A DNA stretch of 64,000 nt from Prillingera fragicola (taxonomy: Eukaryota; Basidiomycota; Tremellomycetes; Trichosporonales; Trichosporonaceae). The stretch covers positions 930,001 through 994,000 of the forward strand of contig BEDY01000003.1 of assembly GCA_002335605.1 (NCBI GenBank), in the 5' to 3' direction. The first letter of the stretch is position 1; each line of letters starts with the position of its first letter. Both the position numbers and the translations under genes were made by a program. Positions 54,744 through 64,000 of the stretch are shown here, piece by piece. The notes beneath the pieces were generated by a model that saw only the letters and a program-made list of their open reading frames with translations, made no database searches and was not told where the DNA came from.

Positions 54744-56319
54744 ATGGCCTCTAGACCTGTCATCAAGGCCATTGTCTGGGGCTGCCTGTGAGTTTCTTGC
54801 GCAATGGCATCGCTGACATCCAGGTCGTCGTGGTACTGTACGTGCCGAAGCATCCACTCTTGCAGCCAAGCTGACACACCCAGACGGCTACCACATCACA
54901 GAGCTCAACTACCCTGTCAACGGCCTGACGTGCTATGACACACCGCACGACGGCAACCCGCTTCTGCCTGCGTGTCTCGGTCTCGACGCGATCAAGTATT
55001 CGGCAGTCACAGCCATGTTGACAGCCGGCGGTCTGATCGGCAGTGCCCTCAGTGATCGCCTGGTGCGCAGAGAAGGTCTAGCCGGTGGCATTTCGTGGAC
55101 GGGATGGATAAACCTCGCTGGCGCAATGTTGATGGCGAGTGCGCCGCACTGGCTGCTCCTGGCCTTTGGGCGGTGAGTGCAGTGTGACCACAGAGGAGAG
55201 ACTGGCTACTGACTGTCAGATTCGTGTCTGGCCTCGCGTGCGGCCTCGCAGTCTGCATGGTGCCGCCTTACCTCGCACATATTGTGCGCACTACCCCTCA
55301 GCTTGCGTCTCGCTCCGGCCAGATCGGCACGCTGCATCAGCTTGCCATCGTGCTGGGAATCTGCTCCTCGCAGGTCGTGGGTCTAATCCTAACCGGTCCT
55401 GTGAGTGCCGCGTCTCCGACTCCTGCTCACACCCCAGCGCGGCGACAAGCCCGGGGCATGGCGTTATGTCTGCGCGTTTTCGGGACTGGCGTCCATTCTC
55501 CAGATTGCCATCTCGAACGGCAAGTTTGACGACACTGAGACTCCTCGCGATCCAGAGGCTCACCCCGAGAGCCCCAGTTCGCCCATGGAAGGTACGCCCT
55601 TACACGCAGATTCCGAGCAGTGACTAACGCAGATAGCAGGCGCCCCACTTCTCGGCCCCTCGTCCACTCCGTCTGTCAGCGAGCAGTTGACCATCCGTGA
55701 CCTGCTCTCCAGCCCGAGCCTTCGCCGTCCGACTATCATTGTGACGTCGCTCCTGTGCATGCAGCAGCTGAGCGGTGTCAACGCTGTACTCTTCTACTCG
55801 ACGCCCGTCATGCACTCGGTGCTCAAGAACGCCGGCGCGGGAGTTCTCAGTGTAGGCATCACTGTCGTCAATGCGCTCATGACCCTTCCCGCCATCGCCC
55901 TCGTGGACAAGGTCGGACGGCGCACCCTCTTCCTCCTGTCAGCCGCCGGCATGCTCGCCATGAGTGTGCTCTTGGGCTACGGTCTTGACAACAACAGGCA
56001 AAACCTCAGTGGGTTTGCGATCGTCGCCTTTATCGCCGCCTTTGCTATAGGTCTTGGCCCAGTGCCCTTCCTTCTCATCTCAGAGATGGTGCCTCCTCAC
56101 GCAGTGCCCGCGCTGTCAAGTCTCGCTCTGTCTGCCTCGTGGATAACGACATTCATAGTCGCCATGGGCTTTATCCCACTCCGCGACTTGCTGAGCGACC
56201 CCGTCGACCCGCACGACCCCATGAGCCCGCGCAAGAACGAGGGACGGGTGTTCTATGTGTTCACAGTGTCGCTCAGTGCAACCATTGTGCTGGCCTTGCG
56301 CGGGATCCCTAAGAAGTAG
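54744..56319 (+). CDS. MFS sugar-transporter-family protein, Vps73/YBR241C-type
   Basis: Six exons (54744-54787, 54824-54837, 54884-55172, 55220-55400, 55438-55591, 55640-56319) give 453 residues. The 14-base second exon completes SSWYYGYHITELNYPV, the first helix of this sugar-transporter subgroup. MFS loop motifs are SDRLVRREG after helix 2 and ALVDKVGRRTLF after helix 8. Other family residues are CMQQLSGVNAVLFYS (QQ-S-G-x-N helix 7 motif) and GLGPVPFLLISEMVP (PxPW-like). In yeast these proteins lie in the vacuole membrane and affect protein sorting; their substrate is unknown. The cytosolic loop between helices 6 and 7 carries a Pro/Ser-rich insert split by an intron. Confidence 0.85.
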
Positions 56320-56708
56320 AGTTTGACGCCGGAAGGACTCGAACTGGGCACCTAGTCTAGATATGCATGCTGTATGAATCTTATTGTGCACTCTGGAACT
56401 GTACCTTGCATGCGCGACGCAGCAAAAGAATGATGAGTGGCCGCCATGACAGAGATCAAGCACGCGAATGGCACGTGCGGGATCAACAACAGGGCGCAAG
56501 TCGCCGACGGGGTCCGCCTATGTGCGGGCTGGCAGGGCGGACCTGGCTGTGACTGACTGCCCCTCCCGGGATATGGCCAAGGACGACCGCGAACCTTGCG
56601 CACATGCACCTTATTCTTGCTCTGTGCTGTTAGTTTGTTTTGCCCCATTGTCCAGTCTTTGCAAGCTACCGGTGTCGCTAGCATTGCTCTCCTGTACATC
56701 CACAAACC
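56320..56708. other. Intergenic region, 389 bases
   Basis: This lies between two plus-strand genes and should hold a terminator and a promoter. A minus-strand match to a tRNA B-box-like GTTCGAGTCC occurs near 56336, but it does not form a T arm. Nothing else was seen. Confidence 0.5.
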
Positions 56709-58075
56709 ATGCCTCCTAAGCGCCCCCCTCCCCTCCCCCGCAGCCTGTTTACCACAGGCCCCCTGTCGCCCGGTACGTACAATAGACGAGGTGTTGTTGC
56801 TTGCTGCGCTGACCTTGCTCTCTTTGTGTTCTCGCTACGATATAGGTTTCGCCCCCGCGCCCCCATCGCCGTCTGCTGTGCATCCCGAGTACATAACCGA
56901 TGCGCACACGTTCGGCACCCACCTTGATGTGAGCTCGGCTGGACTCAAGGCGTCGCCTTCGGTGCGCGCTGCCGTTGTCGTCGCCGTCAAGGGAGTCAAG
57001 CCTGATGGCGAGCCTGAAGTGTGAGTCCTGCTGCACTGTCGTCATGGTCGCGCTGACTAAGATGACCGCTCCGCCCACAACCGTTCGTCACTTCACACAT
57101 GTACCCCGAACATTCTTACCCCTATCTCCTCGACTATCCATCCTCATCCACGCCACGGCCTGCGCCACACATTCCTGTCCCTCGTCGTGGTATTGCACAC
57201 AATCCTGCATGGCCTGCATAATGCCCACCCAACGTCGTCCCCTCCCTGATCTAACCACTTCACCCTGCGTCCGGGGCTTTTGCTATCTCAAACTCCAACC
57301 TGGATCCACTTTGACGTCATGTAGCGCCTCGCGCGTCTCAAAGGTCGTCACAGCCAACGCCGCCGTCGTGTCAGACGAGTGTGACAGCGACAGCCAGAAC
57401 GACGCGCAGACACACGAGGCTGCCGCGGACCTCGTCATCCCCAACACCAACCTCCTCCAGGAGAAGCAATGGGACCGTCTCGATGAGATCATAAACAAGA
57501 TTGACGGAGGCTGGAAAAAGGTCGAGCAGGAGGTCGCCGAGCTGGGTTCGGCGCCACGCAAGATCCTGATCTGTGAGTCATTTGTGTAGGCCGTACATCC
57601 GCTGACCAAACAGCTGGCCTCCTGCCCCCTCCTCTGACCAAGTCGCCCTCGCCACTCCTGCAGGACGAGGCGTACCACATGCACTGCGGACGCCTCGCGC
57701 AGCTGTCACTGCACGCCGATGTCGTGCTCAAGGCCTTGCCTCCGATTGTTGACAAGCGCATCGCGGGCTCCAACGCGTGGTGGGAGGACGGGGCCGAGCT
57801 CGAGCATGTCATCAAGATGTACCGTGAGTCTCACTTTGGCGGAAACACGTAGCTCACTCGCAGTCGCTCCCGCCATCGAGACCTTTGGCTCACATCGTAT
57901 CGTCTTTGGCTCAGCCCCCGCATTGCCACCAACTGACCCCGAGGTCATTGTCCCCGTTAGCGGCGCTGCGTGGTATGCCTTGCTGCGCAAGTGCATTGCC
58001 GAGCTCGGCGAGGACCAGGAGTCCATGACCAAGATTATAGGCGCAAACGCGTTTGGGCTGTACGGCTTCAACTAG
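56709..58075 (+). CDS. Amidohydrolase-2-like TIM-barrel protein, probably degenerate
   Basis: Five exons (56709-56772, 56846-57020, 57325-57572, 57614-57823, 57864-58075) give 302 residues. The C-terminal part resembles amidohydrolase-2 (ACMSD/lactonase) enzymes: LAPAIETFGSHRIVFGS, then VSGAAWYALLRKCIAEL and MTKIIGANAFGLYG. The metal-binding Asp of the usual GSD is Ala250 here. The N-terminal part has DAHTFGTH instead of the DxHxH motif. The protein is therefore likely catalytically weak or inactive, or a divergent family; this is inferred. The second intron is long (304 bases); apart from TAAG near 57060 it has no AG before its acceptor, and it is open in one frame, so an extra or alternative exon is possible. 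Family assignment is moderate. Confidence 0.6.
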
Positions 58076-58345
58076 ACATCTTTTTGTAACTGCTCATCCA
58101 TGTATAGGTCGTCGGCTTTGCTAATCAACTCGTCTTGTTCGTTTGCATGCACGTTACGCGACGATGACGGTCACTGGGTGAGGAATGCCAAGTGCCACTT
58201 TGTGCGGTGCCTATTTGACAATGCGCCACGTCGAACTGGTCCCTGCCTGTGCCCGGTGGAGGGAGGTTATTGTCCTCTGCAGTTCATCTACAACAGCAAC
58301 ATCTCTCTCATTTACACCATCCGACCTCTGCAGCATCCCGTCACG

Positions 58346-59889
58346 ATGGTAAACGTCCTCGTGTCGTCGCTCGACAGCGTCATCACGCGTCTCGCAGCGC
58401 TGGCAGACAACCCGTCGTTCCCTTACCAGTCCGCCGTGGTCTGGCTCTCGGCTCTCCAGACCTACTTTGAGCTCTTTATCCAGTGAGCCTCCATTGTCAC
58501 CGACTAGCGCTAACCATTGAGGCGCCGCCAGATCCCATGCTACAAGCTTCCCAACCCTCCTCCAGAGCTGCGCAACCACCTCAAGAAGGACACCTACGAC
58601 AAGGCTCAGGCATACGGCAAGGACAAGATTCACTACCAGTTTGCCAACACCATCTTCTCCTGGGCGCAGAACTTGCTCCTCATCAAGCTCGGCGTTTACC
58701 CTTGGGCGTGGGACGTGTCGGCCCGCGCCATGGCTGCCGTTGGACTTGCGCAGGACCGCGTGGTACGTTACAATTGGCCATGAGCCGAGGCTGACGCCTA
58801 GATTGTCCACTCGCTCGCTTGGATGACGCTCCTCACTCTGATCTCCATCATCCCTGGCTTGCCCTGGTCGTACTACTACAACTTTGTTCTTGAGGAGAAA
58901 CACGGTTTTAACAAGTCGTCTGTCGGGCTCTGGGTCGCCGACACTCTCAAGACCTATGCCCTCACCGCGGTCATTGGTTTGCCCGTCCTCGCTGGCTTCC
59001 TCAAGATTATCGAGATGACTGGCAAGAACTTTGTGCCCTGGCTCATGCTCTTTATGTACGTGTAGAGCCACGAGTATTGCTGACGTGCAGGCTCGGTGTC
59101 CAGCTTACCCTGCAAATCATCTTCCCAATCTTCATCCAGCCCTTGTTCAACAAGTTCACCCCCGTCCCTGATGGCGAGGTGCGCACTCGCGTCGAGGCAC
59201 TCGCCTCCAAGCTCGAGTTCCCCCTCAAGCACCTGTACGTCATTGATGGCAGCAAGCGCTCGTCGCACTCGAACGCCTACTTTTACGGTCTCCCCTGGTC
59301 CAAGCAGATTGTCCTCTACGACACTCTGCTTGAGAAGAGCACTCCCGCCGAGGTCGAGGCTGTGCTCGCTCACGAGCTTGGCCACTGGAAGTTTGCCCAC
59401 CCCAGCCGCCTGCTCCTCATTACCCAGGCGCACCTGTTCTTCACTCTCGTCATCTTCTCCGTGTTTATCCACAACAAGTCGCTCTTTGCGTCGTTTGGCT
59501 TTGACCCCCGCCTTGCCGTCGAGTCGCCTCAAGGTGGCGGCCAGCCCATTGTCATTGGCTTTATGCTCTACCAGCTCCTCTTCGAGCCCCTCGACACCTT
59601 TGCCAAGTTCTTCATCAATTCAAAGACGCGCAAGTACGAGTACCAGGCCGACGAGTTTGCGGTGCGTCTCGGCTGCAAGAAGGAGCTCAGCGAGGCTCTC
59701 ATCAAGCTGCACGTCGACAACCTGTCGTCGCCTCACAGCGACCGCCTGTACTCGATGTACCACCACTCGCACCCGACGCTCCCCGAGCGTCTGCGTGCCA
59801 TGGACGACTACACGGGCAAGGAGTACCTCAAGATCAACCCCCAGGTCCCTATCGATGACAAGAACCTGGAGGTGAAGAAGAACAAGTAA
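58346..59889 (+). CDS. STE24: CAAX prenyl protease 1, zinc metalloprotease Ste24
   Basis: Four exons (58346-58482, 58522-58762, 58802-59055, 59091-59889) give 476 residues, the family's usual length. The active-site motif VLAHELGHWKFAH lies at about residues 302-314, and the third zinc ligand region is YEYQADEFAVRLG. Several membrane helices surround it (LISIIPGLPWSYYYNF, PVLAGFLKIIEM, LGVQLTLQIIFPIFIQPLFNKF). Ste24 removes the -AAX tripeptide from farnesylated proteins and cleaves a-factor precursor in the ER and inner nuclear membrane. The C-terminus NKNLEVKKNK-like DKNLEVKKNK is basic, consistent with ER retention. Confidence 0.96.
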
Positions 59890-60090
59890 AAGACGCGCAG
59901 TGCATTCACTGCCAATCCCCCAATGTAGCTGCCTAGTTTCATTTATTGCCTGCACGCGTGCGCTCCGCGTCGCCTCGCTCCCGTAGCTATCAGAGCCCAA
60001 AGGCCCATTTTTGTGCATAGATCTATACCTGGACGATGCATGTTGCCCGTACCTTCTTACTTTATGCGTTGTTGCTGCTGCTGATCGTTT

Positions 60091-60453
60091 CTAAACATAC
60101 ACGCCAGTGGTGCAGAACAATGCGACGACGCCAGCGCCGGCGAGGAATGCAGCTGCAATGGCGGTCGAGAGCTCGGCAATGGGGACGGTCGACTTGTGGA
60201 GGCTGGGTTGTCAGCTGCTACTCTCTGTGGACGCCAGGACGTACGTGGTGAGGAAGAAGGTGAGGGCGAACGCGGCGCAGAGCGTCACGAGGGCCACATA
60301 CGGCAGCGCGCTCTCGGGGACGAGCGGCTTGAAGGCCGGGAGGGAGGCGTGCAGCGCCTGTGGGTGTTAGTGTCGACGCGTCATTGCCGAGTTGATGGGA
60401 AACGAGGGAGGTCTGCTTACCTTGACCGAGGGATACGGCTCCATGGTGGACAT
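60091..60453 (-). CDS. OST5: Oligosaccharyltransferase subunit Ost5 (TMEM258 family)
   Basis: Three exons (60453-60421, 60357-60245, 60202-60091) give 85 residues, as in yeast Ost5. Two membrane helices (YVALVTLCAAFALTFFL and ELSTAIAAAFLAGAGVVAL) are separated by a short loop, TTLHKSTVP, and the protein ends in GVYV, the family's hallmark C-terminus. The acceptor CCCAG of the second intron was chosen because only it keeps the second helix in frame. Ost5 is a small structural subunit of the N-glycosylation complex in the ER membrane. The gene is divergent from PAN2 with 264 bases between starts. Confidence 0.9.
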
Positions 60454-60705
60454 GATGGCGACAGCACTTGGAGTTGAGCTGCAGCAGTAGCAGTACGCGA
60501 ATGGAGGTGGCCAGGGACGGAACCAACGTGGAGGTGGGTGTGGGTGGTGAGCGGAAGCATTTCCGCACCGAGACGCGGTTGCCACGGCTGCTGCGCGATG
60601 ACTCGGTTTGGTGGAGGCCAGGTCGTTATCCATTCACCTCCTTCCCTCGGCGTGAGCGCTGCCCCCTACCCCCGCCCATACATCAAAGCCCACGCGCACG
60701 TCGCG

Positions 60706-60714
60706 ATGAGCTGA
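60706..60714 (+). promoter_or_regulatory. Two-codon upstream ORF directly before the PAN2 start
   Basis: ATGAGCTGA lies three bases upstream of the PAN2 start codon at 60718. If it is inside the transcript, ribosomes starting there would stop just before the main ATG. The true 5' end of the mRNA is unknown, so this could also be untranscribed. Confidence 0.45.
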
Positions 60715-60717
60715 GCA

Positions 60718-63700
60718 ATGGGCACCTACAACCCCCTCTCCCTCTTCCCCCTCCCGCCCCAGGTCACCGACCCGAAACCCGTGCCGGCAGTCCTCGCCGT
60801 CGACGGCTATGCCGACATGTTGTGGGTCGGCTCGGCCGGCGGGCTGGTGTCCGCCTTTGCCAGCCCGCTCACCTTGACCCGCAACGTGCAGTTTCCAGCA
60901 CACGGGGCCAACCCCTCGGCGCGCGACTTCAATGCCATGCCGGGCTCGACCGGCGTGCGACAGATTCGCGTAAACGATCGCGAGCTGTGGACGCTGACCG
61001 ACGGCGGGATGAGTGGACGGAAGCGCGGCGGTGCACCGCGGTGGAGCGTTTCGTGAGTCCATCGTGTCGTAACGGCCGTGACGCGTGCTGATAGTGACAG
61101 GGACCCAACGCGCTCGTTGCGATGCATGACCCCGAGCCCAACAAACTCGCACGAGGTGCTGGCAGGCGGAATGGGCCAGATGATGCTTGTCAACAACTCG
61201 CGAGGCGAGATTGTCCGAAGAGTGAGTAGGATAGCGGGAAGAGGAGCTGTTCTAACTCGCATGTCCAGTTTGAGTCGGCCAACACGGTTGTACATCTCGC
61301 GACTCTGCACAGGACAGTCGTGTGCGGGGCTGGCTCGGGCCAGGTCTCGATCCTTGACCCACGCACCGGGTTCCGTCAGGCCGCCAACGTCGTTCCCGTT
61401 CAGGCGCACACCGGTGGCATGAGCGGAGCAGACGCGCAGGGCAACATTGTCGCCACCTGGGGATGGACGCATATGCAAGGCCATCCCTTGCCCGATCCAC
61501 TTGTCCGTCTATACGATGTGCGCACCCTCCGAGCTCTTCCGCCGATCTCGTTCTCGTCAGGACCTGCATTTGTTTTGTTGAATCCTTCCGACGCTACCAA
61601 GATTGTGATTGCGGGCCAGCAGGGCATGCTCCAGACCCACGACATGAGCACTGGCGCCAATGATTTCCAGCAACTCGACGTAAACTCGTTCATCACTTCC
61701 ATGGCGCTTTCGCCCCGTGGCGACTATCTCGCGTTTGGCGATGCCGATGGCCAGCTTCACTTGTGGACTCAACATAACACTGGCGAGGGTGCTCAGCTGG
61801 ACGAGAACCGTAATCTCGTGCTGCCCCCATTCAATGGCTACGAAGGCGTCAAGCCCGAGTGGCCGGATCCCCTCGATGCGCCGCCGCCAATCCCATGGGA
61901 CGATACCACCCCGCTCAACGTCGTTGGTATGCCATACTACGAAGACGGCCTGCTATCCAACTTTACCCCCAGGGAGTACGCCACCGTCTACTCTCCTTTC
62001 TTCAACCCACCCGATCCCATCCCCCCATCTGTTCTGTCGTCCCTAAACTATCAAGACTTTGTCGGATACGGCCAGTTGCCCAAGGAGCTCAAGGGCAAGT
62101 GCAACGTAGCTCATGCTCGCTCCGGTGCCGGAAAGGAGGCGCTTGGCCGTGGAGCTGTCGGCACCCGTCGCGAGAGCGAGCCTCGATTCCGCAGTGACAA
62201 AGACCGTGCAAGACATGCGTCGCAGTCGGCCGAGATCGAGGAGGAGACACCAGCGGGAGAGATTCCAAAGTACTATCGCAAGGTCGAGATCAAGTATTCG
62301 CGATTCGGTGTGGAGGACTTTGACTTTGGCTTCTACAACCGCACATCGTTCAGTGGTCTCGAGACGGATATCACCAACTCGTACACCAACGCTCTCCTCC
62401 AGGCTCTCCACTACACCCTCCCTATCCGGGCTGTCGCCAAAGCACATATCTGTGTCAACTGCCAGAAGGAGAACTGCCTCCTCTGCGAAGCTGGTTTCCT
62501 TTTCCGCATGCTCGAGGACGCCAAGGGCACAAATTGCCAGGCCAGTAACTTTTCGCGCGCATTCAGTGCCACTCCTCAAGCTTCGGCACTCGGTCTGATT
62601 GAAAGCCCCGACAAGTCGGTTGTTCTCAACACCCTAATTCAGAACTTTAACCGCTGGTTGCTCTCGACCTTTGCGACCGAGGCTGTCGTGGACGGCCACA
62701 CGCCTCAGCTCCGGGCAATGTCAGTGGACAACCCCTCGGCTTCGAGCACGTCGGCCATTAACCAGGTCCTAGGTGTCGCCGTCAAGACGACCAACACTTG
62801 CCTGTCGTGCCACCATGTAACAACACGGCAGTCGACGCTTCAGGCTATTGACCTGTCCTACCCTCGGCGATCCCAGGATGCGAGCTCGTTTGACGAGGTG
62901 TTGCGCTCTGCTGTTGTCCGTGCCTCGAGCACCAAGGCAGCGTGCAGCAACTGCAAGATCTTTGCACCTCTAGACTCTCGGCGCGATCTTGCTTCCGTGC
63001 CAGAGACGAGCTTCCCACCAGTGCTTTCCGTCAACACCATGGTGACGACGTCTGAGCATCATGAGATCTGGCGCGACCGCTCTGAAGGAGGCAAGGTGCG
63101 CCACTACTTGCCACGCAAGGTGTGCTTCCGCACAGGGCCCAACGGCCGGGTTGTCACTGGCGACGGCAGCGACGGGATTGTGTACGAGGTCAAGTCGGTT
63201 GTTGTGCAGGTGCAGTCGTCGCCTGATAAGCCGTCGCATCTCATTTCGTTTGTCAAGGTGCCTCCAAGGGAGGATGAGGAGGAGCCCAAGTGGATCATGT
63301 TCAACGATTTCCTCGTGCGGCCCGTCCGCGAGGAGGAAGTGTTTTCATTCCCTGATGCTTGGAAGGTGCCTGCAGTCATCATCCTCGAGAGGACGGACAA
63401 TGCTTCTATCCTCAACTACAGCACCCTGCCCAAGGAACTCGACCACGAGGTCCTCTTCACCGACCACTCGATGGCATGGCACCGCCGCGCTTCCGCCATC
63501 AAGCATCAGGTGCTGAGCCCCGACGAGCTGCCTACCCCAGGGACGCTCATCTCGATCGACGCCGAGTTTGTTGCGCTGCAGCAAGAGGAGATGGAGTTTA
63601 GGTCTGATGGTACAAAGAAGATATTGCGACCCAGTCACATGTCGCTGGCTCGCGTGTCCGTGTTGCGTGGACCTGGGCCGTTGGAGTGTGTGCCATTCAT

Positions 63701-64000
63701 CGACGACTACATCCGGACGACGGAGACTGTCGCCGATTACTTGACAGAGTTTTCAGGTATCAAGGCTGGCGACTTGGACCCGAACAACTCTATTCATACC
63801 CTTGTGCCGCTCAAGGTCGCGTACAAAAAGCTGCGGCTGCTTGTCGACCTTGGGTGTATCTTTATTGGACACGGTCTTAGCAAGGACTTTAGGACGATTA
63901 GTGAGTGCTTTGCTGTGACTTTTGCTAACCAGGAGACATCTTTGTCCCGCCCGAGCAAGTCCTCGACACGGTCAACATTTATGTCATTCCCGGCCGGAGC
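60718..64000 (+). CDS. PAN2: PAN2, catalytic subunit of the PAN poly(A)-nuclease complex (3'-truncated by the window)
   Basis: Exons 60718-61052, 61101-61221, 61269-63900 and 63933 to the window end give at least 1050 residues; the C-terminus is missing. The N-terminal WD40 domain runs to about residue 330. A linker that binds PAN3 follows. The inactive ubiquitin-hydrolase-like domain starts near DFGFYNRTSFSGLE and has HICVNCQKENCLLCEAGF and two zinc pairs (CLSCHH, CSNCK). The DEDDh exonuclease begins at SIDAEFVALQQEEMEF (Asp and Glu at about 915-917) and reaches IGHGLSKDFRTI and LDTVNIY. PAN2-PAN3 trims poly(A) tails to begin mRNA decay. The long third exon is open through about 2.6 kb, supporting the model. 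Confidence 0.95.

Noticed and set aside
56330..56360. A B-box-like GTTCGAGTCC on the minus strand suggesting a tRNA
   Set aside because: The flanking bases cannot form the five-base T stem and no acceptor or anticodon arm was found. Similar partial matches near 53545 and 53610 fail for the same reason.
1..64000. A functional cluster of RNA-processing or secondary-metabolism genes
   Set aside because: Seven genes handle RNA, but they belong to unrelated complexes, are scattered on both strands among other housekeeping genes, and no backbone enzyme for secondary metabolism is present.

Overview
The window looks like a stretch of the nuclear genome of a basidiomycete yeast. It is GC-rich, and nearly every gene is cut by short introns, mostly 35-60 nt, with GTGAGT/GTAAGT-type donors and CTGAC/CTAAC branch sites about 10-20 nt before the acceptor. 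The set of conserved proteins and the very small coding exons fit Tremellomycetes, probably Trichosporonales; that placement is inferred from style, not from a database search. I see no mobile elements, tRNA, rRNA or CRISPR.

I support 24 protein-coding genes, with splice sites set by reading frame and family conservation.

Left part (1-21.5 kb), dense: a coiled-coil protein with a GM130-like N-terminus (+), the complex III assembly factor MZM1 (-), an EAF-type elongation factor (+), an MGRN1-like RING E3 with a split RING (+), a single-pass membrane protein (+), the SMC5/6 SUMO ligase NSE2 (-) divergent from RPA1/RFA1 (+), the rRNA methyltransferase RRP8 (-) divergent from splicing factor SF3A2/PRP11 (+), a ubiquitin-conjugating E2 with a SUMO-interaction-like tail (-), and a DOMON/cytochrome b561 protein (-).

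Middle (24-47 kb): a centrosomin-motif coiled-coil protein (-), CWC25 (-), an NVJ2/TEX2-like SMP lipid-transfer protein (+), CFT2/CPSF2 (-), a large Sec7/PH protein (+), a PUS9/RIB2-type pseudouridine synthase (-) and a large disordered protein (-).

Right part (47-64 kb): a GIT1/Tgp1-type glycerophosphodiester permease (-) flanked by two gene-free stretches of about 2.7-2.9 kb, a VPS73/YBR241C-type sugar transporter (+), a degenerate amidohydrolase (+), the CAAX protease STE24 (+), the oligosaccharyltransferase subunit OST5 (-) divergent from PAN2 (+), which is cut by the window end.

Many genes handle RNA (EAF, RRP8, SF3A2, CWC25, CFT2, PUS9-like, PAN2), but nothing suggests a functional cluster. 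The most interesting leads are the E2 with three SUMO-interaction-like motifs, the split-RING E3, a Sec7 domain without its catalytic glutamate, a MluI-box (ACGCGT) palindrome in the shared NSE2/RFA1 promoter, and the long gene-free upstream region of the GIT1-like gene.
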